14,305 nt of DNA from Nonlabens sp. (lineage in GTDB: Bacteria; Bacteroidota; Bacteroidia; Flavobacteriales; Flavobacteriaceae). The stretch lies in contig JANQTO010000304.1 of assembly GCA_030731685.1 (NCBI GenBank), positions 1-14,305 on the forward strand. The letters are read 5' to 3'. This document shows, piece after piece, positions 1-7,399 of the stretch; position 1 is the stretch's first letter, and every line of letters begins with the position of its first letter. A model generated the notes under the pieces. The model did not search any database and was not told the origin of the DNA. It was given only the letters and a program-made list of their open reading frames with translations. A program made the translations under genes and the position numbers.

Positions 1-2
1 AT

Positions 3-1406
3 CAGCCTCGTGCTTTTGTAGAGGCATTGCTCTTGGGAAACAGAGAAAATTTAGACCCGGCGATAAGCAATAGTTTTAGAGATGCTGGTGTTATTCACGT
101 TCTCGCTTTAAGTGGCTTACACGTAGGTATTATTTTATTGATACTTCGTTTTATGACAAGCTGGATGCACCGTTTTAAACATGGTCGGTTCATACAGTCC
201 ACCTTGCTGGTTATTCTCTTATGGATGTTTGGTGTTCTAACCGGTTTATCGCCATCTATTATGAGAGCGGTGACTATGTTTTCTTTTGTAGCGGTAGGAA
301 TGAATATTAATAGGAGTACGAGTGTTTTGCACAGTCTTGCTTTGTCTGCATTTGTGCTGCTTGTGGTAAATCCTAAATTACTCTTTCAGGTAGGGTTTCA
401 GTTGAGTTATGTTGCCGTTATCGCTATTGTCATTATCCAGCCCATTTTAAGCAGTTTATGGCGACCTAAACAATGGGCTTTAAAATATATGTGGAATGTA
501 TTTACCGTGACACTTGCTGCGCAAATAGGTGTAGCTCCTATAAGCTTATTCTACTTCCATCAGTTTCCGGGATTGTTTTTACTGGGGAATTTATTGTTAC
601 TTCCTGCTATGCCGCTCATTTTAGGAGCTTGCTTATTGTTTTTAGGTCTGGTTTTAGCAGGTTTTTCAAACAACTGGCTTGCGCAATTGCTCAACCTTGT
701 ATTTGAGTTCTATATAGATGCGATATCGTGGATAAGTAATGCTCGTGATTTTATTATTACTGACGTCTATCTCACATTTACAGAGCTTATTCTTATTTAT
801 GGTATTTTGTTGAGCTTTGTATTGTTTTTCTCTAAAGTGGTGCGCAAGAGCAGGCTAGAACGTGTCCAGTTGATAAGACCCAATTACGGATTGCATATAG
901 CTATTTTCCTGACTACAGTGCTACTTTGTTTAAACGGGCTAAAACAACAATCACAAGATGGTATGCTTACCGTCATGCATCAAAACGTAGGAACAGCAGT
1001 TACTGTTATTGAAAACAAAAATGCGATATTACTTACCGACCTACATGTTATGGATAAAGAAGGTATTGCAAAAAGTAAAGAGCGATTACTATCCAGCACA
1101 TTGTTCAGAGATAAAAAAGTTAAGTTGGATACCTTAAGAAACCTTATACAATGGCGCGGCAATACGTTGCTTATTATAGGAAAGGATGGATTTTATGACA
1201 CTAATTATAAGAATGTGACGGTGCTGTTATCTCATTCACCACAATTGAACCTTGAACGATTAATAGACAACCTAGAACCCCAAAAAATCATAGCGGATGG
1301 TTCTAACTTCAAACAGTCTATCTCGATGTGGAAGAAGACTTGTCTACAACGCGGCATCCCATTTTTTGATACGTATGAGGGTGGTGCTATTACGGTAGGT
1401 AGGTAA
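3..1406 (+). CDS. comEC: ComEC/Rec2-family competence DNA-uptake channel, 5' end outside window
   Basis: This is the C-terminal part of the inner-membrane channel that brings single-stranded DNA into the cytoplasm during natural transformation. The frame is open from base 3, so the TTG at 27 is not the real start; the N-terminal part lies before the window. The first visible residues carry the family signature, an LLLGNR segment followed by HVLALSGLHVGI, which is the conserved start of the ComEC 'competence' membrane domain. Many hydrophobic helices follow over the first ~280 visible residues. The last ~140 residues are soluble. They sit where many ComEC proteins have a metallo-beta-lactamase-like domain, but I see no HxHxDH metal motif. 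They contain an 'IADGSN' segment that I remember from other Bacteroidota ComEC tails. No clear terminator follows. The family call is firm; a role in transformation in this organism is inferred. Confidence 0.93.
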   Translation, partial: QPRAFVEALLLGNRENLDPAISNSFRDAGVIHVLALSGLHVGIILLILRFMTSWMHRFKHGRFIQSTLLVILLWMFGVLTGLSPSIMRAVTMFSFVAVGMNINRSTSVLHSLALSAFVLLVVNPKLLFQVGFQLSYVAVIAIVIIQPILSSLWRPKQWALKYMWNVFTVTLAAQIGVAPISLFYFHQFPGLFLLGNLLLLPAMPLILGACLLFLGLVLAGFSNNWLAQLLNLVFEFYIDAISWISNARDFIITDVYLTFTELILIYGILLSFVLFFSKVVRKSRLERVQLIRPNYGLHIAIFLTTVLLCLNGLKQQSQDGMLTVMHQNVGTAVTVIENKNAILLTDLHVMDKEGIAKSKERLLSSTLFRDKKVKLDTLRNLIQWRGNTLLIIGKDGFYDTNYKNVTVLLSHSPQLNLERLIDNLEPQKIIADGSNFKQSISMWKKTCLQRGIPFFDTYEGGAITVGR

Positions 1407-1415
1407 CTTATTTTT

Positions 1416-1449
1416 GACTTTACTTTAAGACTCATGACTTCAGACTATA
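1416..1449. repeat. Decayed heptamer tandem repeat (GACTnnA type)
   Basis: Just after the comEC stop, four 7-base units can be read (GACTTTA, GACTCAT, GACTTCA, GACTATA) with a 6-base CTTTAA between the first and second. It lies in a 145-base convergent gap. It looks like a decayed simple tandem repeat with no coding or hairpin potential that I can see. Confidence 0.55.
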
Positions 1450-1523
1450 GAAAATACCTAAAACAGATTGTCACTAAATTGAAGTGATTACCTAGGTTCC
1501 ATACACGAGAAATTTTATTTTGC

Positions 1524-1547
1524 AATAGGGAATAGGGAATAGGCAAT
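1524..1547. repeat. Short AATAGGG heptamer tandem repeat
   Basis: Three consecutive 7-base units (AATAGGG, AATAGGG, AATAGGC) and the first three bases of a fourth lie immediately downstream of the thioredoxin-like gene, in the same convergent gap as the GACTnnA heptamers. The short length and near-perfect copies suggest replication slippage. No function is apparent. Confidence 0.6.
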
Positions 1548-1551
1548 AATC

Positions 1552-2079
1552 TTAGCCTTGTAATTTATACTTAAAATTCTTCTGGTAAGCTGCCCACTTT
1601 GCTCCTGTATTAATGCCTTTGTAGGTCTCGTCCTTTAGCATAGTGATATAAATCTCTAGTTTTTTTGCATCGAGCTTTCCTGGAACTGGATTGATAATGA
1701 CACCTTTCTCGTCAAAAAATACGAGCGTAGGATATTCATAAATTCGCATGAAACTTGCAAACTCATGCGCCGCGCGCTTGTTATTCTTTTTTAGTGGATT
1801 ATCATACGTCGCACCTTTGTAATGAACAATCTCTGTTCCCTCAGCATCAAAAGCTACTGGGTAATAATTTTTGTTGATGTATGCAGCAATATCTGGTTTT
1901 GAAAACGAATACTTATCCATCCACTTACAATTAGGACACCACTCAGTATAGGACTTTAATAAAATTTTACGCGGTTCTTTTTGCTGTGCAGCAAGTGCCT
2001 CATCCATTGTCATCCAGTTCACCTGTGCAGCTGCGATTGACGTTATAAAAAGTGTAATAAGAACTAAAGCTGTTTTCAT
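1552..2079 (-). CDS. Secreted thioredoxin-like protein (Thioredoxin_7 / DsbD-gamma-like)
   Basis: This is a 175-residue protein with a thioredoxin fold, probably acting as a thiol-disulfide reductant or oxidoreductase in the periplasm. Residues 1-19 form a signal peptide (lysine, hydrophobic stretch, AAA before Q), consistent with cleavage by signal peptidase I. The redox motif is C48-P-N-C51, preceded by EW, and the fold's cis-proline is seen in EYPTLVFF near P117. There is no lipobox and no second transmembrane helix. It stands alone, convergent with comEC, and starts just beyond the terminator of the peptide transporter gene. A TAnnTTTG box lies 17 bases before the ATG. The class is clear. 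The partner protein and substrate cannot be read from the sequence; a link to cytochrome or metalloprotein maturation would be guesswork. Confidence 0.88.
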   Translation of the reverse strand: MKTALVLITLFITSIAAAQVNWMTMDEALAAQQKEPRKILLKSYTEWCPNCKWMDKYSFSKPDIAAYINKNYYPVAFDAEGTEIVHYKGATYDNPLKKNNKRAAHEFASFMRIYEYPTLVFFDEKGVIINPVPGKLDAKKLEIYITMLKDETYKGINTGAKWAAYQKNFKYKLQG

Positions 2080-2095
2080 AAGAATGTTTGAGTTT

Positions 2096-2103
2096 CAAAA
2101 ATA
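2096..2103 (-). promoter_or_regulatory. Candidate Bacteroidota -7 promoter box for the thioredoxin-like gene
   Basis: Read on the minus strand this is TATTTTTG, an exact match to the Bacteroidota TAnnTTTG element, ending 16 bases before the ATG. No TTG lies at the preferred 17-23 base distance; the nearest is 13 bases away, inside the upstream terminator stem. The box abuts the tail of that terminator. Because the area is T-rich, a chance match is possible. Confidence 0.4.
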
Positions 2104-2106
2104 TCA

Positions 2107-2133
2107 AAAAACGCACCAAAGTGGTGCGTTTTT
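2107..2133 (-). terminator. Rho-independent terminator of the S9 peptidase/POT transporter unit
   Basis: A perfect 12-bp stem (outer A/T pairs, inner ACGCACCA paired with TGGTGCGT) closes a 3-base loop. On the minus strand it runs straight into a T-tract. It lies about 25 bases after the stop of the POT gene and before the thioredoxin-like start, so it should end the peptidase-transporter transcript. On the plus strand the stem is also followed by Ts, so some bidirectional activity is possible. Confidence 0.88.
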
Positions 2134-2157
2134 CTATTGTTTTCGATAATGTGTTTA

Positions 2158-3753
2158 TTATCTAATGCCGTGCATTTTATTAATCATGTACTTGTTAATG
2201 GCAATCATAACAAGACCTGCAGCAATCGGTATAGCAGTGAAAATCAAGAAGAACGTTGACATGCCGTAATTATCTACAATCGGATCTAGATAACTAGCTG
2301 TGATTCCAGCAAAAAGATTTGCGAAGAAGTTAGCAACGAACCATATTCCAAACATCATCCCGACTAATTTCAATGGGGCAAGTTTACTCACGTATGAAAG
2401 ACCTACTGGCGACACGCACAGCTCACCTAGAGTATGCAATAAGTAAGCAAGTATTAAGAAAATCATACTTACCGATGCTGTTTTAGCTCCTTGTGGTATT
2501 CCCATAGATCCGTATGCTAAAATCCCAAAACCTAGTCCTAACAAAATAAGACCTATTGCAAATTTCACCGGTCCAGAAGGGTTGTATTTACTTTCCCATA
2601 TTTTTGAAAATAATGGAGCAAACGCAATAATAAAAAAGCTGTTAAGAATTCCAAACCATGAAGCTGGTACCTCAGGTCTAGGGTCATTAAATTGCTTTAC
2701 GAGCATATAAATAACAATAATCCATATTATAAGAAAACTCGTTCCTAGTAAAATGTTTGCCAGCCCATATTTGCTGTAAGTCTGTTTAAATAACATTCCA
2801 AGCACATAGGTTATAATGAACAATGGAACAATAGTTAAAAAAGTATTAGCAATTTTAAAGAATGAAGCACTACCTCCTGACAATACTCTATCTGTATAAG
2901 AATCTGCAAATATGGTCATAGAGCTACCTGCTTGTTCAAAAGCCCACCAAAAGAAAATCGTGAAGAATGCAAATATTCCTATAACAAGTAATCTGTCTCT
3001 GGTAACCTTAGATTTTTCTGCCTCAGCTGCAAAATCGCCAAAATCTTCTTTTACATCTTCCATTACATCTTCAACTGCATCATCAAATTCAACTACCGCA
3101 TTCGGTTGAAGCCCTATGCGTCCAAAAATCTTTTGAGCAAAGTGAAACTGTAACATACCGAAAAACATAAAAATTCCTGCTAGTCCAAATCCATAATGCC
3201 AACCCCAATCTGGTGATTCACCTATGTAACCACATAACATAATCCCCAAAAATGCGCCTGCATTAATTCCCATATAGAAAATGGTATAACCCGCATCTTT
3301 CTCTTTTCCTTGAGATTTATATAACTGACCTACGATAGAAGAAATATTTGGTTTGAATAATCCGTTACCTATAATTAATAAAAATAAACCTGCATAGAAG
3401 AATACGCCAGTTACCCCTTCTAAAGCCATAGATGCATGACCTAGAGTCATTAACAGCGCTCCTAATACGATAGCTTTTCGATAACCGATTAATTTATCAG
3501 CGATTAAACCACCGAAAATAGGTGTTATATAAACTAATCCTGTATACCACCCGTATAGCACTGCGGCATCTGCACGACTCCATGCCCAACCTTCATCAGC
3601 AAGAGAAGAAATTAAGAATAGTACTAGTAAGGCTCGCATACCGTAGTACGAAAAGCGTTCCCACATCTCTGTAAAGAAAAGAACAAAAAGCCCCGACGGA
3701 TGTCCTAAAACAGTCTTTTGGTTCGTTAATGAACCACCAAATTTATACTCCAT
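2158..3753 (-). CDS. POT-family proton-dependent oligopeptide transporter
   Basis: This 531-residue inner-membrane transporter of the major facilitator superfamily imports di- and tripeptides with protons. The POT signature ExxER is intact as E29-M-W-E32-R33, followed by FSYYG. The PTR2 signatures are present as GNGLFKPN (about 129-136) and FYMGINAG (about 159-166). The length and roughly a dozen or more hydrophobic helices fit the family. An unusual feature is a strongly acidic stretch, about residues 221-249 (many D/E, few hydrophobics), in the central loop between the two helical halves. The gene begins 26 bases after the stop of the S9 peptidase gene and is most likely co-transcribed with it, which suggests uptake of the dipeptides the peptidase releases. 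The ATG precedes a short cytoplasmic N-terminus ahead of the first helix. Peptide specificity is inferred from family and neighbour. Confidence 0.95.
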   Translation of the reverse strand: MEYKFGGSLTNQKTVLGHPSGLFVLFFTEMWERFSYYGMRALLVLFLISSLADEGWAWSRADAAVLYGWYTGLVYITPIFGGLIADKLIGYRKAIVLGALLMTLGHASMALEGVTGVFFYAGLFLLIIGNGLFKPNISSIVGQLYKSQGKEKDAGYTIFYMGINAGAFLGIMLCGYIGESPDWGWHYGFGLAGIFMFFGMLQFHFAQKIFGRIGLQPNAVVEFDDAVEDVMEDVKEDFGDFAAEAEKSKVTRDRLLVIGIFAFFTIFFWWAFEQAGSSMTIFADSYTDRVLSGGSASFFKIANTFLTIVPLFIITYVLGMLFKQTYSKYGLANILLGTSFLIIWIIVIYMLVKQFNDPRPEVPASWFGILNSFFIIAFAPLFSKIWESKYNPSGPVKFAIGLILLGLGFGILAYGSMGIPQGAKTASVSMIFLILAYLLHTLGELCVSPVGLSYVSKLAPLKLVGMMFGIWFVANFFANLFAGITASYLDPIVDNYGMSTFFLIFTAIPIAAGLVMIAINKYMINKMHGIR

Positions 3754-3779
3754 GAAAATTATTTTTAGTTAGTTGTTGA

Positions 3780-5933
3780 TTAAAGGTTGTTTAAAATAAA
3801 GTCTGTCATCTTGTTGTATAGATGAATGCGCGTATTACCGCCATAGATACCATGATTTTTATCCGGATAAATCGCCCAGTCAAACTGCTTATTTGCTTGT
3901 ACGAGCGCCTCTACCATTCTCATGGTGTTTTGAACATGCACGTTATCATCTGCACTACCGTGGACAAGCAAGTACTTTCCTTTTAATTTGTTTACATGGC
4001 TCATCGGGCTGTTCTCGTCATAGCCACTTGCGTTTTCTTGTGGTGTGGTCATGTAACGTTCTGTATAGATACTGTCATAAAATCTCCAAGAAGTAACCGG
4101 TGCAACGGCAATGGCAGTACTAAAAGTATCGTTACCCTGTAAAATACAGTTTGAACTCATAAAACCACCATAAGACCAGCCCCATATTCCTATACGGCTA
4201 GCGTCTACGTAATCCATTGCACCTAGTTTTTTCGCAGCAGCAATTTGGTCTTCAACCTCGTATTTCCCGAGTTCGTTTTGAGTTACTTTTTTAAAGTCGG
4301 CACCCTTGAATCCTGTCCCGCGACCATCTACACAAACAATAATGTACCCTTTATTTGCAAGCATACTGTGCCAGTAATCATTTGCACCGTACCAGCTATT
4401 TGTAACTTGCTGGGAACCTGGACCACTGTATTGAAACATCAATACTGGATATTTATTTGCTGGGTCAAAATTTGCAGGCTTCATCATCCACATATTTAAA
4501 TCATTACCGTTAATGTTAATGGTAGAAAATTCCTTTTTAGCGAGTTCGTAGTTTCCTAGTTCTTGCTCCAGTTGCTTGTTGTTTTTTATCTCGCGTATTT
4601 TTTTACCATCTTTTGCATTGTGTAGCGTGTAAACCGGTGGCTCTGTTGCGCTAGAAAAGGTATTGATGAAATACGTGAAGTTTTGGCTAAAAGAGGCACT
4701 ATTAGTTCCCGCCGCGGCTGCTAATTTTGTTTTCTTCTTACCGTTTAAACCTATGGCATAGACGCTGCGGTTAATGCTCCCGTCCTCTGTGCTTTGATAA
4801 TAAATGGTTTTGTTCTTAGCGTCATAACCGTAATAAGCGGTTACGTCCCAGTTGCCGCTAGTGAGTTGCTTTTTCTCTTTGCCGTTTGCATCATATAAAT
4901 AGATATGTCTATAATTTGACTTCTCGCTGGTCCATAGAAAACTGCCGTCGTCTAGGAAAGTAAGGTCGTCTGTAACATCAACATAGGCCTTATCCTTCTC
5001 TGTAAAGGCAATACTAGCCTTACCGCTTCCGTCTACGTAATAGAAGTCTAATACATTTTGGTGTCTGTTCAGCACTTGAACAGCAAGTTTGCCACTAGGT
5101 GCATATGCCATTCTAGCAATATAGAATTCTTCGTTACGGTTGAGGTTTATCTCTTTACGCTTTCGCGAAAGCAAATCATACACATGCAAACCTACTACCG
5201 CATTCTTTTCTCCTGCTTTCGGATATTTAAACACATAAGGCGACTGGTAAAGGCCGTCTCCGTAAACATCCATAGAAAATTCAGGCACTGCGCTCTCGTC
5301 AAAAGACATAAAAGCTATGTTCTTACTGTCTGGGCTCCAGGCAAAGGCGTCTACAAATGCAAATTCTTCTTCGTAAACCCAGTCTGTAACACCATTAATG
5401 AGTTTGTTCACGATACCGTCAGTCGTTGCCTGTGTAGTAGCGCCACTAACTAGGTTTTTTATATAAATATTGTTTTCAAAAACATAGGCAACCATAGTGC
5501 CGTCTGGCGATAATTGTGGGCTGCGCACGGCCTTGTCTGCAACTGCGGTAAGTTTTTTAGTCTTTAAATCGTACACATGGACCACGTCGTAAGAACTACG
5601 TCTAAAAATGGCCGTACTTTCTGAAATGAGCATGACTTGTTGCTCATCTTTACTGAGTATGTAATTTTGGATAGGCATCTCCACGTCTTCACTGCTTACT
5701 AGTGTTCCCGTTTTTTCACCTGTTAAATAACTATAGGTATCTAGGGTTTGTGTGCGATTGCGATTGTAGTTCAGAACTAAGTATTCCGTTCCGTTTTTGA
5801 GAGAGTTAAGCGACTGCAGTCCTTCTGTTCTAAATGCACCTGTGTAAATGTCTTCAACGGTGATACTTTGCTGCGCGGTAAGTTGTACTGAAAGCGCTAT
5901 AAACGCTATGGTACAAACGATTTGTTTTATCAT
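3780..5933 (-). CDS. Secreted dipeptidyl-peptidase IV family serine peptidase (S9B)
   Basis: This 717-residue exopeptidase is predicted to cut X-Pro or X-Ala dipeptides from peptide N-termini outside the inner membrane. Residues 1-20 form a signal peptide (cleavage likely LTA/Q). A beta-propeller domain fills roughly 30-460 and carries the double-Glu substrate-anchoring motif YEEEF (E188-E190), preceded by TDWV as in DPP IV. The C-terminal alpha/beta-hydrolase has the triad Ser587 (GWSYGG), Asp662 (HGSADDNVH) and His694 (KNHG). The length is usual for Bacteroidota members. It is the first gene of a two-gene unit with the POT transporter, and a promoter-like box lies 18 bases upstream. An iterated 16-bp palindrome (5158-5173) lies inside the propeller region and encodes LSRKR. 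Whether it is a dipeptidyl or prolyl-tripeptidyl peptidase cannot be decided here. Confidence 0.95.
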   Translation of the reverse strand: MIKQIVCTIAFIALSVQLTAQQSITVEDIYTGAFRTEGLQSLNSLKNGTEYLVLNYNRNRTQTLDTYSYLTGEKTGTLVSSEDVEMPIQNYILSKDEQQVMLISESTAIFRRSSYDVVHVYDLKTKKLTAVADKAVRSPQLSPDGTMVAYVFENNIYIKNLVSGATTQATTDGIVNKLINGVTDWVYEEEFAFVDAFAWSPDSKNIAFMSFDESAVPEFSMDVYGDGLYQSPYVFKYPKAGEKNAVVGLHVYDLLSRKRKEINLNRNEEFYIARMAYAPSGKLAVQVLNRHQNVLDFYYVDGSGKASIAFTEKDKAYVDVTDDLTFLDDGSFLWTSEKSNYRHIYLYDANGKEKKQLTSGNWDVTAYYGYDAKNKTIYYQSTEDGSINRSVYAIGLNGKKKTKLAAAAGTNSASFSQNFTYFINTFSSATEPPVYTLHNAKDGKKIREIKNNKQLEQELGNYELAKKEFSTININGNDLNMWMMKPANFDPANKYPVLMFQYSGPGSQQVTNSWYGANDYWHSMLANKGYIIVCVDGRGTGFKGADFKKVTQNELGKYEVEDQIAAAKKLGAMDYVDASRIGIWGWSYGGFMSSNCILQGNDTFSTAIAVAPVTSWRFYDSIYTERYMTTPQENASGYDENSPMSHVNKLKGKYLLVHGSADDNVHVQNTMRMVEALVQANKQFDWAIYPDKNHGIYGGNTRIHLYNKMTDFILNNL
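5158..5173. repeat. Iterated palindrome copy 1 (15/16 match), inside the S9 peptidase gene
   Basis: The 14-bp core GCTTTCGCGAAAGC is perfect and only one outermost base breaks the 16-bp symmetry. In the gene's frame it reads CTT TCG CGA AAG CGT, encoding LSRKR, a different reading frame from the other two coding copies. Confidence 0.9.
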
Positions 5934-5951
5934 AATGAGGTTTAATAAGGG

Positions 5952-5982
5952 CTAAGATAATCGTTAATTAAGAAACCATCAA
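5952..5982 (-). promoter_or_regulatory. Candidate promoter of the S9 peptidase/POT transporter unit
   Basis: On the minus strand TTG (5980-5982) is followed after 20 bases by TATCTTAG (5952-5959), one mismatch from the Bacteroidota TAnnTTTG box. Transcription would start roughly 10-15 bases before the ATG, giving a very short leader. It lies back to back with the HMG-CoA reductase promoter candidate. Confidence 0.45.
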
Positions 5983-6029
5983 TTTACAGTGTCATGATAT
6001 CATAAAATAATTTGCAACCTTCCCTAAAA

Positions 6030-6062
6030 TTGTGACTTCTCTAGCCCTAGCGTGTATCTTTG
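6030..6062 (+). promoter_or_regulatory. Candidate promoter of the HMG-CoA reductase/GHMP kinase unit
   Basis: TTG (6030-6032) is followed after 22 bases by TATCTTTG (6055-6062), an exact match to the Bacteroidota TAnnTTTG box. The ATG at 6081 follows 18 bases after the box. This placement also rules out the in-frame TTG at 6060, which overlaps the box itself. Confidence 0.6.
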
Positions 6063-6080
6063 TGCTTCAAATTTGAATGC

Positions 6081-7394
6081 ATGATCACACCTATCACCGG
6101 TTTCTCTAAACTATCCAAACAAGAAAAAGTAGACTGGCTTGTAGCGACGTACTTTAATGGCAACATAAGTTCTGGACTGGTACTGGAACAATACTGGAGC
6201 AAATACGAGCAGTTACAAGACCTGCACGATGGTTTTAGTGAAAATACAGTTTCAAATTATTATGTGCCCTTTGGAATCGCTCCTAATTTTTTAATAAACG
6301 ACACCCTATATGCCATTCCTATGGCGGTTGAAGAGTCGTCAGTCGTTGCAGCGGCAAGTAAAGCAGCTAAATTTTGGTTAGATCGCGGAGGCTTTAAAGC
6401 AACAGTTCTGGGAACCCTTAAGTCAGGGCAAGTTCATATTACGTATGCTGGTGCGAGTGAGGTGATGGTTGATTTTTTCGCTTTCGCGAAAGCGGAATTA
6501 CTACAATCCCTAGACTCCATAAATGCTAGTATGGAGAAACGTGGCGGCGGTATCCAAAGCTTGGAGCTGGTAGACAAAACCAGTGCGATGGCAGGTTATT
6601 ACCAGCTTCACGCAACTTTTGAAACGCGGGATGCCATGGGAGCAAATTTTATAAATACAACGCTAGAACAACTCGCGACTACGTTTAGATCGCTGGCACA
6701 AAATTATCCGGGTTTTGAAAATACGCAGCCAGAGGTTGTAATGAGTATTTTAAGCAATTATGTTCCAGATTGTACCGTTCACGTACAAGTCTCCTGTCCT
6801 GTAGACGAGATAGGAACCATAAATGGAGTCTCTGGAGCCGATTTTGCTCGTAAGTTTGTGCAGGCAATTCAAATTGCAACGGTAGAGCCATATCGCGCAG
6901 TTACTCATAACAAAGGAATTATGAACGGTATAGATGCAGTTGTGCTGGCTACAGGAAATGATTTTAGAGCTGTTGAAGCTGGCGTACATGCTTATGCCGC
7001 GCGCGACGGTCAGTACCGCAGTCTAACACAGGCTAGGGTAGAAGATGGCGACTTTGTTTTTGAAGCAACATTCCCATTGGCTTTAGGGACTGTTGGTGGC
7101 ATGACATCACTGCATCCACTTTCTAAGATTGCAATGGAGCTTTTAGGAAATCCCACTGCAGCCGATTTGATGAAAATAACCGCAGTAGCTGGTCTAGCTC
7201 AAAACTTTGCCGCAATTCATTCGCTGGTGACAACCGGAATTCAAGCTGGACACATGAAAATGCATATTAATAATATGCTGGAACAAATAGGAGCAAACCC
7301 GACTGAAAAAGAAGCCCTTAAAAAAGAGTTTGCAAATAAGACACCTAGCTTTGCCAGCTTAAAGGAATCACTTGCGGCCCAGCGTAACAAATAA
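6081..7394 (+). CDS. Hydroxymethylglutaryl-CoA reductase, class II type
   Basis: This enzyme reduces HMG-CoA to mevalonate, the committed step of the mevalonate route to isoprenoids. The product is 437 residues when started at ATG 6081; an in-frame TTG at 6060 exists but overlaps the promoter box, so I reject it. All catalytic positions of class II enzymes are visible: Glu in MAVEESSVVAAAS (84-85), Lys278 in HNKGIMNGID, Asp294 in GNDFRA and the late His391 in GHMKMH. No membrane helices are present, so it is soluble, as expected for bacterial enzymes. It is the first gene of a unit with a GHMP kinase 5 bases downstream. A perfect 16-bp iterated palindrome sits at 6479-6494 and encodes AFAKA within residues 134-138, away from the catalytic residues. 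The name is firm; the biosynthetic direction is inferred from the kinase neighbour. Confidence 0.95.
   Translation: MITPITGFSKLSKQEKVDWLVATYFNGNISSGLVLEQYWSKYEQLQDLHDGFSENTVSNYYVPFGIAPNFLINDTLYAIPMAVEESSVVAAASKAAKFWLDRGGFKATVLGTLKSGQVHITYAGASEVMVDFFAFAKAELLQSLDSINASMEKRGGGIQSLELVDKTSAMAGYYQLHATFETRDAMGANFINTTLEQLATTFRSLAQNYPGFENTQPEVVMSILSNYVPDCTVHVQVSCPVDEIGTINGVSGADFARKFVQAIQIATVEPYRAVTHNKGIMNGIDAVVLATGNDFRAVEAGVHAYAARDGQYRSLTQARVEDGDFVFEATFPLALGTVGGMTSLHPLSKIAMELLGNPTAADLMKITAVAGLAQNFAAIHSLVTTGIQAGHMKMHINNMLEQIGANPTEKEALKKEFANKTPSFASLKESLAAQRNK
6479..6494. repeat. Iterated palindrome copy 2 (perfect), inside the HMG-CoA reductase gene
   Basis: CGCTTTCGCGAAAGCG is exact here. In frame it runs through codons 133-138 (TTC GCT TTC GCG AAA GCG). 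Its flanks, TT before and GAAT after, are identical to those of the intergenic copy at 10613-10628 read on the other strand. Confidence 0.95.
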
Positions 7395-7399
7395 TAAGC

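Noticed and set aside
1471..1487. Small hairpin TCACT/AGTGA after comEC as terminator
   Set aside because: Only 5 pairs and no T-tract follows.
5058..5453. Open frame of 131 codons on the plus strand inside the S9 peptidase gene
   Set aside because: It is antisense to a gene with an intact triad and family motifs, is rich in Cys, His and Ile in no recognisable pattern, and has no promoter of its own.
6060..6080. TTG at 6060 as start of HMG-CoA reductase
   Set aside because: It overlaps the promoter-like TATCTTTG box, so it would not be in the mRNA; ATG 6081 gives a natural N-terminus.
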